From Pseudisothecium myosuroides (Eukaryota; Streptophyta; Bryopsida; Hypnales; Lembophyllaceae): a DNA stretch of 64,000 nt. The stretch spans positions 19,778,001-19,842,000 of the forward strand of contig OX637293.1 in the NCBI GenBank assembly GCA_951799445.1. Reading direction: 5' to 3'. Every line of letters begins with the position of its first letter. Within the stretch, counting starts at the first letter, position 1. The position numbers and the translations under genes were made by a program. The notes beneath the pieces were generated by a model that searched no databases, had not been told where the DNA came from, and was given only the letters and a program-made list of their open reading frames with translations. Of the stretch, positions 47,640 through 60,027 are shown in pieces.

Positions 47640-49378
47640 TTATGTGGAAGCATGAGTTTTAAAAAATACTATGAATATAATCACAAAAACGCACAGGCAA
47701 AGAACTAGGACATCGAATACAAGAGCTGTCGCAGCTTGGCCACTGAGTGGCATGTTGCGACCGCCAAGGGTATCTATGTCCACGCGTTCGGGTCTCCTCT
47801 GGGTCCTCTTCGTGTCATAGCCTTGTTGTGAGCTAATCGGATATCCGTAAAAGTTCCCTTCGGTGTTGGACACGATATTAGTCGCTAAACGGTAGTCGTA
47901 AAGGTTTCGCATTTCTTGATTACTAAGGGTATCATACGCATCCTGCACATGGCACACCAATCACTCCTTGCTTGTAAACAATCACGATAGGAAAGCAAAG
48001 TTTTAACAGCATCCGAAATGGTCTCACCTTCAACCGCATAAATTTCTCAGCAGCAATTTCGAGAGGCAGTTGCGTTGAGTCCGGATGGTACAACTTCGAT
48101 AAGCGCCGGTAGGCAGATTTAATCTCTTCCATTTCGGCATCCGCGGATACGCCGAGGTACCTGCACAGCATTATCTACATATTTTCAGAAACATTAGGGC
48201 TAAAGAGCCACAGCAAATGCACTGAAGGATGAAACATAACGTCTTCCAAGGCCATAACCTCCAATTCTCAAGATGCAGCGATCACGTAGAACACGCAGGT
48301 CATGGAGTGATTATTGGCGAACAAATTCGATAAAATGCGATCAATCAGGGTATACAGTCTTTTGAACAAAACAAATGCATAGATTCTTTGGAACAAGTAA
48401 TACAAATGCAAAGCCTTTGCAACTACGCAAAATTCACCTCCTGGCTAGAAGCCTCATTGATGTTATGCAACAGTGAAGATTTACTAACAAATTCGAAATT
48501 TCGGATATCATTTCGGAACAAAACTAAACGCAATATATTCTTAAAAATTCGCAAACCTTCACAAACCTTCGCAACGACGCAGAATTCACCACCGGGCTGA
48601 AAGCCTAATTGATATCACGAAAGACCTAAATTCGACCTCAATTTCTTGACATGGCATACTCCAGCTTCGTTCATATTTCGCGCAAGACTACGTGCGAGGT
48701 CATTGTCCAACTTTCAGGAAGAACACACAGGCCATTGAGTGAAGATTTACAGGTCAAACAAAAACCAGGATATATCAATCAGGATATAGATTTCTGAACA
48801 AAAATAAAACAACAAGCTCTTCAAACGAATTTAACCATTAGCAAAGCCTTCCCAACAACACGAAATTCACCACCAGCGAAGACTTTCAGGAAACCCAATT
48901 GATGTCCAAACCCAAACCTCTGACACGACATTCTCAATCTTCTTTTGAATTACACAATTCCAATCACAAAAAAGAGGACCCAACAATCAAGCAAACGAAA
49001 CAGAGGACCCAAACATCACCTGTAATGACTGTCCGAGGCCTGGTCAAGTAATCCGGCATTACTCCTGCCACCACTCCCCCATGACCTATTCTGCGCAGCA
49101 CTCTCACCGCCGTCGTCATTGCCAATCCAGCCCTCCGCCTCGTTCGCCCAATGTATCCTCGTATCCACATGCTTTTGATTCTCCCCACCGCCACTCTTAC
49201 TCGTCGAATCACTGGACTTCGAATCACTGGATTTCGAATCACTGGACGTCGACTCTACAGCACACTGAACACGAAATGAACGCAGGCTCCGGTGTCGGCC
49301 ATGGCGATGGGGGAACGAAGCAGGAATGGGGCGACATGGCCGGACAAAGCTTGCAATCAGAGCGGTTGTTGTTGCCAT
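47640..49378 (-). CDS. ndhT: Chloroplast NDH complex subunit T (NdhT/CRRJ), J-domain membrane protein
   Basis: Three exons in minus-strand order, 49378-49020, 48160-48028 and 47942-47640, all GT-AG, encode 264 residues. Residues 1 to about 39 (MATTTALIASF..., many Arg, His and Ser, ending near VQC) fit a chloroplast transit peptide. Next come a Ser/Asp/Lys repeat, the family motif VDTRIHWANEAEGWIG, and a J domain (about 118-180) with its HPD triad at 145-147 (YHPDST). The segment LGGRNMPLSGQA precedes one hydrophobic helix (about 238-258) and a short tail. The combination of VDTRIHW, SDSHY, the J domain, LGGRNM and a C-terminal helix is that of CRRJ/NdhT, part of the ferredoxin-binding region of the thylakoid NADH dehydrogenase-like complex in cyclic electron flow. 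It is slightly longer than the roughly 250-residue Arabidopsis protein because of the Ser repeat. Confidence 0.9.
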
Positions 49379-51384
49379 GTCGAATTCTCTAAGCTTAGCT
49401 ACTCCCGGACAGCAATTTCTTTCGAATTCGACGGAAGATTTGTCAGTGAGAATCGGGTGTGGTGGATTCTTCAGTGGGAGTAATGTTGGAACGCCGCTTG
49501 TGCCAATTGCTGTGGTTTATCACTCTATCTAAGATGGCGATGGCGAGCTGAGAAACGAGCTGCAAGACCAATTGGGGACTCACAACACAAGTCACGTCTG
49601 GCCACACAAACGAAGAGAGGAGGCTGCTGTGCTCTTACCAACCTCAGTAATACCTCAACCCAACTAATTTGTAACCCACACTAATTTGGAAATTGCATTA
49701 ATTTGGAAGGTGCACTACCTAATCAGCGATCTCAAAACTGGCTAAATTTCGCTCAGTTTCTACTTTATTTTTTTTTGCCCTTAGTGTAAATTCAAAAAAA
49801 ATCTTCCAAAAATGAACATTTGGCTAAAAACCCTGAACCTGTTTTGAGATCACTGCTACCTAAATGAGGGTCGCATTCAACATAAATGAAGTCAATTCAA
49901 TCAAAAAAAGTGTCACATATCATCTTGTGCTTGGTTTGAGGTGACGTGGATCTTTCAGAATTTGATGTGGAGATTCAATTTTGAGAAATCTTTAATAGAT
50001 GGTGATATGGAAGTCCAAAGCATTTTAGATAAACATTCATAAATTAAATTAGGCTTTTGTTTTGTTTTGTTTATTTTGTTTGTAACAGTGAGATTTCCAA
50101 AACCGTGTGTCCTTTGGCCTTGTTCTTTGTACAATCGGAAAGCTCTCGTGCAAAGACAGGTGCATGGACTTTATTTTGTGGCATTCTGGTCCACAACAAA
50201 AAAGATATTGAGTTTTGAAATTTGTATGAATTAAAAATTAGAAATTATTTTTTATTTTTATTTAATTACATTGTGGCAGTGGCATAGGGCATAGCCATCA
50301 CTTTTGCGGCAATTACAAAATGACGTACCAATATTGTGGCAGCAGCACATGGCATACTAATCAATATAATGTCTACGCTTTTTTATATTATCTCAATTAC
50401 AACAATTGTCATCCAATTTCCACCAAAAAATCATCCAAATCTTTACATGAATTAGACTTAAATTCATTCAATTAGTGATTATGGATTTCATAGTGAAATT
50501 AAGTATTAACCACATGGTTTAATTTTAAAGTGCCACAAGTTTTTACTCTTTTTACTAACTACATTCATAGAAATTTCCCTCTTTGAATAGTATTGATATT
50601 TGTGCTCTTGGTAAAACTATCCATCAAGAATAAAAATCTATAGCATTTTCAAATTAATTAGTGTAGTAACACTACATTCCATTTTTAGAATACCATACTT
50701 AGGTACCAAGTGTGACACTAATTAATTAGAGTAAAATAAAAAAAATCAAAAGAATATAAAAATTACTATTCTAGACTTACCTTTTGTTCAAATTCTTCCA
50801 CCAATTTAATTTAATTTTTATGATTCCAAATTTTGAGATGATTTTGGTTCTAGTTGGCAAAGGTGGTCACATAATTGTGATTTTTTTGCTACTCATAGAA
50901 TATATTATAAATTTTCAAAAAGTACCATAGTGTAGACTTCTACAATGCATTATAGATTTAATAGGAAATAACACATTTGGAACCTTGAAGAAACAAAGTA
51001 ATGTATGAATAGTAGTACTTAAAAATAGCCACTTTGATAATCTACTCTCAAGTTCTAAATAGAAGATTGGCGATTTCACATACTAATTTGGATTACTTTT
51101 AGATAAACAATAGGAGTTTGTATTAAGGTATCTAGTAGTTTAAAGTGGCATTACTTCAGAATCCAATCTCAACCCTACAAGGACACTATTGATCTAAATG
51201 GTCCAATAGATGACTTTACTATTAACTATAGAAACAAAGAACACATCTATTGGTCCAATAATCAGACTACTTTATGAGTACCTTGCCGTAGGAGGGGTTG
51301 CATCTTTCCAAGGAATTCACCTATTGGTCCAACAATCAGACTATTTCATGACTACCTTGGTAGGGGGTCCACATCCTTCCAAAA
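49379..51384. other. NdhT upstream region and spacer
   Basis: Bases 49379-49640 are the likely NdhT promoter and 5' UTR. A second copy of dispersed repeat family H lies at about 50050-50380. The remainder is AT-rich without recognised genes. Confidence 0.45.
50050..50380 (+). repeat. Dispersed repeat family H, copy 2
   Basis: It shares ordered blocks with 39005-39360, including GAAAGCTCTCG, TTTTGTGGCATT and GTGGCAGTGGCATAGGGCAT. Confidence 0.55.
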
Positions 51385-51620
51385 TTAACCTTGTAATGAC
51401 ACAACAACCTAAAAATGTCCAATGGATGACAAAGAATCTTTCTATGTAAGATAGACGTGCAAATGTTTATTCTTGAAATGTCATGTGAAAGGGGAGGTCT
51501 TGCACAATAGTTTAACATCTAATAAAAAATTTATTTTTATTTTTATTTTTTAAGCAAATGATTCATATAATTCCCCAAAGGATGATTTCCACAGTGAGCA
51601 GCCCAACATTCCAAGATTAA
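51385..51620 (+). mobile_element. TTAA-bounded family E relative, eroded
   Basis: TTAA at 51385-51388 (TTAACCTTGTAATGACACAA) and at 51617-51620, which it shares with the next element. The interior has CCAATGGATGACAAAGAATC, GGAGGTCTTGCACAATAG and AATGATTCATAT, in the same order as 51617-51854. Confidence 0.5.
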
Positions 51621-51854
51621 CCCTTGAATGCCGAAGCAGACATTTTGTGTCCAATGGATGAGAGGGAATCAAATTGTATATGGTAGGACATAAGTGCAAT
51701 TATTCATCCTCAAAATTTATTGTGGAAAGGGAAGATCTTTTACAATAGTTTGACTTGCAATGAGTACTTTTGCAATTTTGGAGCCTATTAATTCACACAG
51801 TAATTAAAAAAAAGGATGATTTCGAGGGTCACCCCTTCGGCATTGAAGGGTTAA
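51617..51854 (+). mobile_element. TTAA-bounded MITE, family E, best-preserved copy
   Basis: A 238-base element. The left end TTAACCCTTGAATGCCGAAG and the complement of the right end TTAACCCTTCAATGCCGAAG differ at one base in 20. It is non-coding. Related copies lie at 3050, 5378, 21524, 51385 and 60954. Confidence 0.8.
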
Positions 51855-52517
51855 ACTTTGAAATAAAACATTCATAAAGATCTCTACCCTCTCCATTGGA
51901 AGTATTGGACATGACTTGCTATTTTCATTTTGGTATCAAAGCACAAAATACTTCCAATCAACCCTTTTTTTTTTGCACCATGGGGCTAGATTGCACCACT
52001 TCAAAACAAATATTATTGAAAAGTGCTTTTGGGTCCAAAAGATGGATGAATGTAGAATTTCAATGCTTCACCAAATTTTAAGTGATAGCCATCCTGACAC
52101 TTGCGCAGAAAGTTTAAAAAAAAGTGCTGCTTCCAATGTCAATGGAGGTATTCACTGCTTCTCATCCACTAGATCCACAAGTACGGCTCTATATTCTTGT
52201 CGCAATTTCAGTACAAATTCACAAGCACGCATTCAATAGAAGAAAATGCCTTGCACTCACTTCGGGTCAGCGATAGAAATCTGAAGTAGGGTTTCGGGTA
52301 TGAGATTTGAGAGTTTTAGGATTTAGGGTTAGCCACATGACTCTCCCATTTGTTTCCAAATCCGGTCCTCTGCGATTCTAAGCCCCCAAATCTTGTTTCA
52401 AGGCACTAGGTCCCTCTAGAAATTTATGCCCACATCGCCTCCATCTTGGAGTACAAGTTTTGAATTCTATAGTTCAATTACCTAGTTTTTCTACTGCAGT
52501 ACAGAGCAAGTGAATGG
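51855..52517. other. 3' flank of MTP8
   Basis: Spacer and probable 3' UTR of the minus-strand MTP8 gene. No recognised coding sequence. Confidence 0.4.
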
Positions 52518-55500
52518 TCAAGCCAGGTGCTGCCCTGTGTGCTCAGGATGATGTGTGGACTCGAAGTCCAGGTGCACATAAGCTCGTTCCACCTCAGCCA
52601 AAGCTTCCAGTTTATTTTGTAAGGATTCCCCAATATCATGGGCTTCTCGAAGATGCATGTCTTCGTGCAACTCTATGTCCACCTGCACCATAGAAAATGC
52701 TACATCAAAACACGTGAACAAACAGCAAACCCAATGGAAAAGACTAGTTTACATATATTGGACTATGTATCATTTAAAGAAGGTAGAATACCGGAGTGCT
52801 TCACTAATAACTGAACGGGAGAATCAGGGTTTCTAATTTAAATAGGCTGCTACAGGAGCTAGTAGACAATATTTCAAAAAAGGATATTTTCCTTGCAATA
52901 TAATCCCTGTGACTCCACATAAATCATGGGAATGTTCTGTTTATAATGTTGTCTAAAAGTTTCTGAAACAGTCTAATTTGAATTTACTACGAGTACAAAC
53001 TGTTATACAGTTGGGGCAATCTCAAACCTCGACAAAGTACTGACTCCCAAATGTGTATGCCCGCACTGTGTCGATATGCTGAATTCGATCGTCATGGCCG
53101 AGTGTGATGAATGTAACCTTGCGTATGAATTCTGGTGGCGCAGCTTGGCCAACCAATGATCCTGCACCCAAGGATCCAGGAATCAATTTCTGTGACCACA
53201 AGCAGGTAGAAAATGTACACAACCAAATTGTCGGGGACACGAGTAGTAAAGAAGAGGAGACCTTCTATATGGTATGGAAGCCAACAAAGTCCTATGTGAA
53301 GTATAGAGGGTCCTAGAGTACTAATGAAACTCAAATGTCAATGAGATCAAACCCTATGGTAATGTTTCAAAAAACACACCCTATGGTAACCTTTTTTTGA
53401 TGAAGTCCTACATAAGGCAGCCCGGATGACCTGACAACCGTTCCAGCCTGATCACAAATCCTACTCTCTGCTCCCCAGGGTTTGTGATTTATGAGGATCC
53501 TCAAAGAGCACCCTGAAGTCGGGATTGAGGTTCTTCAAAGCATCAAGCCTAGAGGAAGAAGTACTATAGTATGTTCGGTTCCCTCCTCTGGGCCTCCAAA
53601 GTAAAAATTAGCCAAGTGTTGGTACCAAGCGAAAATCGTTTGGCAAATCTAATTATTCAGCACGAGAAAGGCACGTTCCCTTTTCTACATGATGACTCAA
53701 GCTTGTAAAACTTGATTAAATTAAGACAAACAGCTCGAAAAGCTCGAAAAGTTAAGGACCGTTCATAAACCTGCATTCTCGAGCACAGTCTTGGACCATT
53801 CGAAGATGGTGAAGGCCGCCAGAAGTAGAGCTCCAACGGGATCTATCCACCAGTAGTACCGATTAGCTAGCAATGCTGCTCCCAATCCCACAAGATTTGT
53901 GAGCGCATCGAAGCTGTGATCCTGTTTTCATCAACAACATGGGGCTAAACTTGATTAAGCTAGGCAAATATTATTATAAGCTAAATTTCGTCGAGTGGAT
54001 ATTTAGGAAAAAGGAGTCTGGAACCCTACAAGATTCCCTTGAAGTAATCACCGAATTTGCTACGGTCCATGAGCCAAGAATTTGCTACGGTCTGTTGATT
54101 CTAAGAAATAAAAAAAATACTTTCATCGCAATTGATTTTTCAATTTGTGACAAAATAAAAATTAGAAAAATGAAAAATGGAAAAACACTTCCAGTTGCTT
54201 CCCTTTCTTTTCTGGTTCCTGAAAAATAAAACTAGATTCCCAAAGATCATTACCGAAATTTCTTGAAGATACATCAAAAGAGAATATGAACAATATGTTC
54301 CACAAGTTCTGTGACAAGTTGTAGATAAGTTAAACGTTTACAATCTATGTCAAGTAGCAATAGTACCATTTATAAGTGAAAAAACGTCGCCTTCAAGAAT
54401 GATGACATTATTGAGTGGAGGTGACACTGTTGAGAAGAATAGACAGTTTTAGTGTCGCTATTCAGGAAACAATGAACATCTTCTTCGGGAAAACATTTCA
54501 AGCACATCACCCCAACGGCGAACGTTTACCTGGGAGTAAGCTTGCACAATCGGACTTTCGAAAGTGCGACAAAACACAAACAAAGCAAGTTTGACAGCAG
54601 TGGCGATTCCCATCACGACTGAAAGCCACACCAGTTCGCCCGAATTCATTTTATGTGCCGTATCTCCTTCCATCAGCTGCTCCACAGCTGTAATAAACAC
54701 TTGGAAACCTGGAATACAGAATGCATGAATGAGTTCTTCCACGTTTCTGGGATTCTAAGAAAGCGCTAAAAAATTGGGTAAGATTACTCAAGAGCACACG
54801 CCTGTGCAAGAAGGTATTAGCCTCCAAGAAATAATTACGTCATATATTATTGCAAAGGCGAAGGGGGAAGCCTTATTACCGAGGGTGGCCATGATGGCTG
54901 CGAAGATGATAATGCCAACAGGTTGCACACGAAGCTTTCCAATTGGATATTTATATATATTTTCACTGTGCATTGCCCATCGTGTGAAGAGAAGAATCAC
55001 CCCTGCAAGAAGATCTAGCAAAGACTCCAAAGTAGATGCCGCAATCGCCAGCGACCTGCTCTTTACGGATGCAAAAATCTGCACAGTGAAACACTCAGCT
55101 TAGCAACACTGCAAACCCGGAATTGTATTAATTACTGTGATGTAAGTCGCTATGTTCAAGAACACTGTGAACTCCAATTCTTAACAACAACAAAGAGCTC
55201 TGGACCTAAAATGGCCTAATTGTTGAGGCTAAAGAACGATTAAGGTTCATGACAAACGAATTATACCTTGATAATGAGAAGCACAACATTGGCAGAATTG
55301 GAAAGGGTGATAGCCAGACTTTCGTATCGCTCCTCTTTATTGCATTCTTCGTTTGCCTCCGGCCCACGCTCTACTTCTCTACACAAGTCCAACGTTTCTC
55401 TCTGAACTCGGTTGTACTCCCGCTGACCTACAATCCCACACCACCATATCAACAAAATCGCAACCTCTCTGAACCCTAGACCAACACCCTCTCCCAGCAA

Positions 55501-55900
55501 TTAGCTGCTAATGTTGACAATTCTGCAACGTCCGGGCACATGCAGCACATAATACAAAACTAGGGCAAGGATTAGGCAGCCTGTCGTTGATCAATATTCA
55601 ACAAGATAGTCAAATCTTACATAATTTCATAAACTGGAATAAAACAGAATAAGCATCATTAGACACATGATCTCATACATTTTTGAGCTGCGAGTGAAGA
55701 AATTCGACGCTACCTTCGCTGGCATCTGGAGAGTCGGTGAAAGCCCTGCCCGACAGCATTCTATGGTACATGAATTGTGATTTTCCTCTAAAGAGTCGCT
55801 CCCGAGAAGGAGCCGAGGGAGAACCACCTCGCCCATTTCGAATCCCCACTTCTGGCGCATGATTTTCGTCCAACAACGGAGCGGTGATCTGCTCCGCCAT
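52518..55900 (-). CDS. MTP8: Cation diffusion facilitator, Mn-CDF group, MTP8-like
   Basis: Seven GT-AG exons in minus order (55900-55679, 55422-55267, 55078-54880, 54708-54530, 53921-53771, 53161-53028, 52682-52518) encode 401 residues, the usual size. A variable cytosolic N-terminus (with APLLDE) precedes the membrane domain. [19 protein letters not shown] and MATLGFQV after helix 2, and [11 protein letters not shown] at the start of the cytosolic domain, are MTP8-like rather than MTP9-11-like. The C-terminal domain has [19 protein letters not shown] and [16 protein letters not shown]8 proteins move Mn (and Fe) out of the cytosol, typically into the vacuole. The helix 5 site is intact (Asp253-His254-x-x-Asp257), but the first acid of the helix 2 DxxxD site is Glu144 (ESLLD, partner Asp148). 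Translation starts at the ATG at 55900. The exon 2 acceptor is the second of two nearby AGs, chosen because it keeps the frame. Confidence 0.9.
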
Positions 55901-58021
55901 AGTCACTGCCAACTAATTCCCTCGCTGCTCAACCCCAAACTTGTACCCACAAATTTCCAAACGTAATCCTGGTCACGAATTGCGACACCGACCTCGTTAC
56001 AAACCCGACTCGTGAATTCTTACAACTGTACACGCCTTTTCTGCACACATCACACTTCATAAAATCCTATAAAATCAAACGATCTTATTTGCTGAATCTG
56101 GTCCTGGTCACGAAATAAAAGGACCAACCCACGACATGAAAGTGATGAAACAACTTAGTTGCACTCCTGCAGAAAAGAACGAAGTACCAAATAAAGGTCT
56201 ACATACAAACCTAGAAAGGAACAGCACAATTACTGTTGTGTTGAATCATGTTCTGTTTGGAGCGCACATATGCGTGAACTTGATTGAGCCACCTTTCCTT
56301 TATATCGCCAGAGGGTTGGAATGCAATCTGTCTCTCACTTTCTGAGTGGAACAGCGATCGGAGATGATTCGCAGCTTCGGGCATCTCTAGGATCGTTTTA
56401 AACATCGAAAAGCACATCACTAAGTACGTCGAGTCGCTACGGTCTGCAAGTTTTTTCAAACAGAGTTTCTTGGTGATTACGTACAATCCTCAAGTTGGAA
56501 GTTGAAACCCACAGCACAACGGCAGTGGTTGGACAGATGTCATTTTCGGAGGGACATTCGGAAGGCCTTCTGAACGGAATGTCCCTTTAACAATGACATC
56601 TGTCTAAAATATCTTCTAGGTGAATAGGGAAATAGTTGAATCCAAGGCTGACTCCTGGGTTGCCACACAATTGGTGACTCAAAAATGCAAAGCGTATCCT
56701 TGAACTAGCAATGGATCATGTGTGGTATATTATGTACAGTAAGTTAATGCAGTGGGTTTCGCAGTAGTCACTTTCATCATTAGAGTTCTCTTGGTTTGTG
56801 GTGCATTCGGAGACTCTTCCACTCTACCATTGCCGTTGGCAGTTCGGGTAATAATTTCCAGCACTGAAAATTGATTTTCATACCTCGTAATTGGAGACTC
56901 ATCTTTATGCCACCAACAATGGAGAATCATCTGCTCTAATTGAGAGAAGATGGGATTCAAAGTATCTAGCCCTCTTGGCCCTTACCTTCCTGTTGGTACT
57001 CCCAACCAATCACTCAACGTTGAGCATTTGCTTGTTTAAAAACTACACTACCAGTGCTCTGAAACCCACTCCTGATACTCGCAAGTCCTCAAAATCAATC
57101 AAAAAGAGCACAGAGCTCCCCAAATTGGAAACACACACCAGAGGTTCGTAAATTCGTGCACTAGGACATGTCATAAAAATAGAGCGGTGATACTCGCAGT
57201 AAAGAGCTCTAGAGTAAAGTTTCCTCCTCGCTCATCCATCAGAGCTTACTTGAGGAGAGGTTTGTCCTATCCGAAGCTTGTCATATTCTGCAAACAAATT
57301 CATTGAAAATTCCGAAAATTCCAATTCGTTTCCATAGTAAAACCTTGCAGAGCAACATCTAGTACCTCGATCACGTGCCTTGTAAATGCTGAGTGAACCT
57401 AAATAAAATACAAGTCCGAACGTTTCACCTCTTCTGATTATAGTTTGACCGTCTGGAACTGCCAAGACCATAGGTCCCCCAACATTAACATTCTAGAATC
57501 CAAAAGATTCTTCCCTTCAACCTTTTTAATACCTCACCAAAGGATGAAGCATCCCTCTCATATACTCTTGAAGAAGGATTTTAATTGAATTAATCACTTG
57601 GAGAAGGATATAAAATAAGTTGATTACTAAAACCTCACTAGCAGCGATCTCCTGTCGTAGGAGACAAAGAGACCTCGCTGGAACTCGTTAATAAATGTTA
57701 TGAAGCTTCAAAAATAGCAGGTCTCACCACAGACTACTCCAACAAAAGACTGCAAAAGTTACTCAAAACGGTCTCAGGACAGAAACAAGAAAAAAACATG
57801 TTGCAGAAGCCTTAATTTGAAGCGCACAAAAACACGAAGCAACAGCCTTTCACATGTGAGATGTGACAACCACCATCAATCACTGATAAAATGTTGCGCA
57901 TGGAAATAAAGATGGGAATTCAATTCATGAACACATCTAAGCCAAGATCAATAAGACATGATTTCTGCTGAAAATAGCTGATGCCCTTTTCAAATCAAAA
58001 CTGTAGGGAGAATATTCAAAC
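55901..58021. other. Spacer between MTP8 and the eL31 gene
   Basis: It contains the MTP8 upstream region, the hairpin at 56532-56604 and the eL31 3' flank. Open frames such as 56891-57151 (+) and 57232-57471 (-) have no recognisable family. Confidence 0.4.
56532..56604. repeat. 73-base imperfect hairpin
   Basis: The outer 13-base arms GACAGATGTCATT and AATGACATCTGTC pair perfectly. After a six-base internal loop, inner arms GGGACATTC and GAATGTCCC pair, with further partial pairing toward a short loop. Its size and shape resemble a small-RNA precursor, but a tiny MITE is equally possible. Confidence 0.6.
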
Positions 58022-59014
58022 TCATTCCTCATCCTCTTCTACAATCTTCGTCCCAAGGTTGCGGAGTCCTTCCGCAGGGATCTCAGCGACGGAAACGTAA
58101 GAGTAAAACTCTTCCTTGGCGTCCTCATCGTCATTGCGCTTCCTGGCAATACGCACACGCACTCGGGTAGGGACGTTGCGTACTCCTCTGCTCCAGAGGT
58201 GCTTGTTCAGCTTCACGTCCAACCTCACATCGCTAGTCTTCATGGCATTCTGCGCGAACTTGCGAATCTCCTTCACAGACTTGGGGGCCATCTTCTTGAA
58301 GGTGCTACAAATCACAAGAAGACCGAAAAAAGTCAATCTTCCGAATTTCTACTCAACATAGAATTTCCGAAGGAAAACAACAATCATTGTAGTAGCCTCT
58401 TCATTGCACTGATCCAAACCATGTCTTCAGACAGCAAAGAGGATTCTCATACTTTGCTTAAAACACACAAATGCCCAGGAATTTACAACCCAAACCTAAA
58501 CCTTTGACGAAGAGATGTAATACGAAGAGATCAAACGGATTCTCAAAGATTCCAAAAACTAAAAAAAATTAAACCCTAAACTCCCTAACAACGAACGCAT
58601 GAACACCAATCCGGTGCCGATATTTTATCATGTGAGGTGCGGCAAGTAAAGGCGTAACTAAACGAATTATGAAAGGTTCAAGGAGATGAAGGAAAAATGA
58701 CCGATCACCAAGGGAGGAAAAAACCCTAATGTAAAGGCAGCCTAAACCCTAAAACCCCTCGCACCAAGCCCATCCAAACAGACTATACCGACTTTACCAA
58801 GCCAGTGCCCATAATTCATCATGTGGAAGTGCAAAAACAAAAGCCATAGCTCAACGGACTTACAATACAGAACTTCCTACCACCCTAAGGTCAGGAGAAA
58901 AATTAGGGTTTCGAGAGAGCCCGATTATTACCAGCCATGGAGACGCCTGTGAAGGTTGATGGTGTACTCGCGGGTCACCACCTCGTCCTTGCGGCTCTTG
59001 CCTTTCTCCACCAT
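58022..59014 (-). CDS. RPL31: 60S ribosomal protein L31 (eL31)
   Basis: Two exons, 59014-58932 and 58304-58022 on the minus strand, join through a split Cys codon (TG|GT...TAG|C) to give 121 residues, the usual family length. The N-terminus [20 protein letters not shown] and the segments [28 protein letters not shown] and [14 protein letters not shown] are diagnostic of eukaryotic eL31, a basic protein of the large ribosomal subunit near the peptide exit tunnel. The short acidic tail IVEEDEE is typical. The 627-base intron holds four telo-box motifs. The gene looks fully intact. Confidence 0.96.
58571..58911. promoter_or_regulatory. Cluster of telo-box motifs in the eL31 intron
   Basis: AAACCCTAA occurs on the plus strand at 58571-58579, 58721-58729 and 58744-58752, and on the minus strand at 58903-58911. 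A truncated AAACCCTA lies just upstream of the gene (complement near 59201-59209). Telo boxes are known control elements of plant ribosomal protein and translation-factor genes. Their function here is inferred. Confidence 0.6.
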
Positions 59015-59341
59015 TGTCGCTGACTGTGATGAGGCGAGCTGCGGAGGGCGGGTGAAGCTGGAGCTGCAAAGCGGCTCTGGCTATGGCGGAAAAGAGCTTC
59101 GGAGAGCTGCAGGGAGGGTCCTTCTAGGTGCGAGACGACCCCTGCGCCGTCGATCTTCATCGCCTCCGTCCATCCGGTATTGGGAGAACTTTCGTTCATC
59201 TAGGGTTTATCATTCATCCACTTCCAACTACTGTTACAGCAGTGCAAGAACACGCCAAAAGAGGATGCGGCCCCCATGACCAACGTAGTCACCAAAATTC
59301 TTTGATTATTGGACCAATAGGTGCATTCTATTTTTCTACAA

Positions 59342-59987
59342 TTAACCCCTAAATGCCCAAGGCCTATTTTGAGTGACTTGGAATTTGCTCTAAATTGAAC
59401 AAAATGCCAACATTTTGATAAGTTGTATCAATTTTTTTTAAATTGTAACTGTACCAATTCAAACTAGACATGTTAGAGATCTCATAGGAAAAGAAAACAC
59501 AACAATATCACTTATAGAGTGAAAGATTATAACGTTTGACCATGAGGGTGTTAAAACTGCAAAAAACTTTCAACCCTCTTTTCACAAGTCGAATCTAAAA
59601 AAATGGTGACCAAAAAAATATGAGGTTAAAGAGCCTAACATGTATAACCCCAATCAACTTATGGCTTCTTAATATCTACTCTATAGTTTTTTTAAATGAA
59701 TTTTGAATGTGATTTTTGATCCAAGATCTAGTGTATTTGAGGCTCATTTCCAAGAGCTCTCAACACTACGGGAAGTCAAGATTGCAATGGGTACCCTTGC
59801 ACAAAATCTTCAATAGAAAAATCACTATTGATTATTTTCAAGATCGGATTTTTGATGCTAAAACTAGACTTCACAAAGAACTTTCCAAAAATATTAAACT
59901 ACTAAAAATAGCAACTTGGTTGAGTTTTGTTTGACTTCAAAGTTTTGCAAACACCAGATTTGGGTGCCTCGGGCATTTAGGGGTTAA
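59342..59987 (+). mobile_element. TTAA-bounded MITE, family A copy 2
   Basis: TTAA at 59342-59345 and 59984-59987, with terminal repeats CCCCTAAATGCCC and GGGCATTTAGGGG. It is nearly identical to 10659-11325. Its left end lies about 330 bases upstream of the eL31 start codon. The open frame at 59716-59934 is shared with copy 1 and has no known family. Confidence 0.85.
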
Positions 59988-60027
59988 TAGTGGTCATCCA
60001 TCAGACCACTTTCAATGTCCTCAACCC

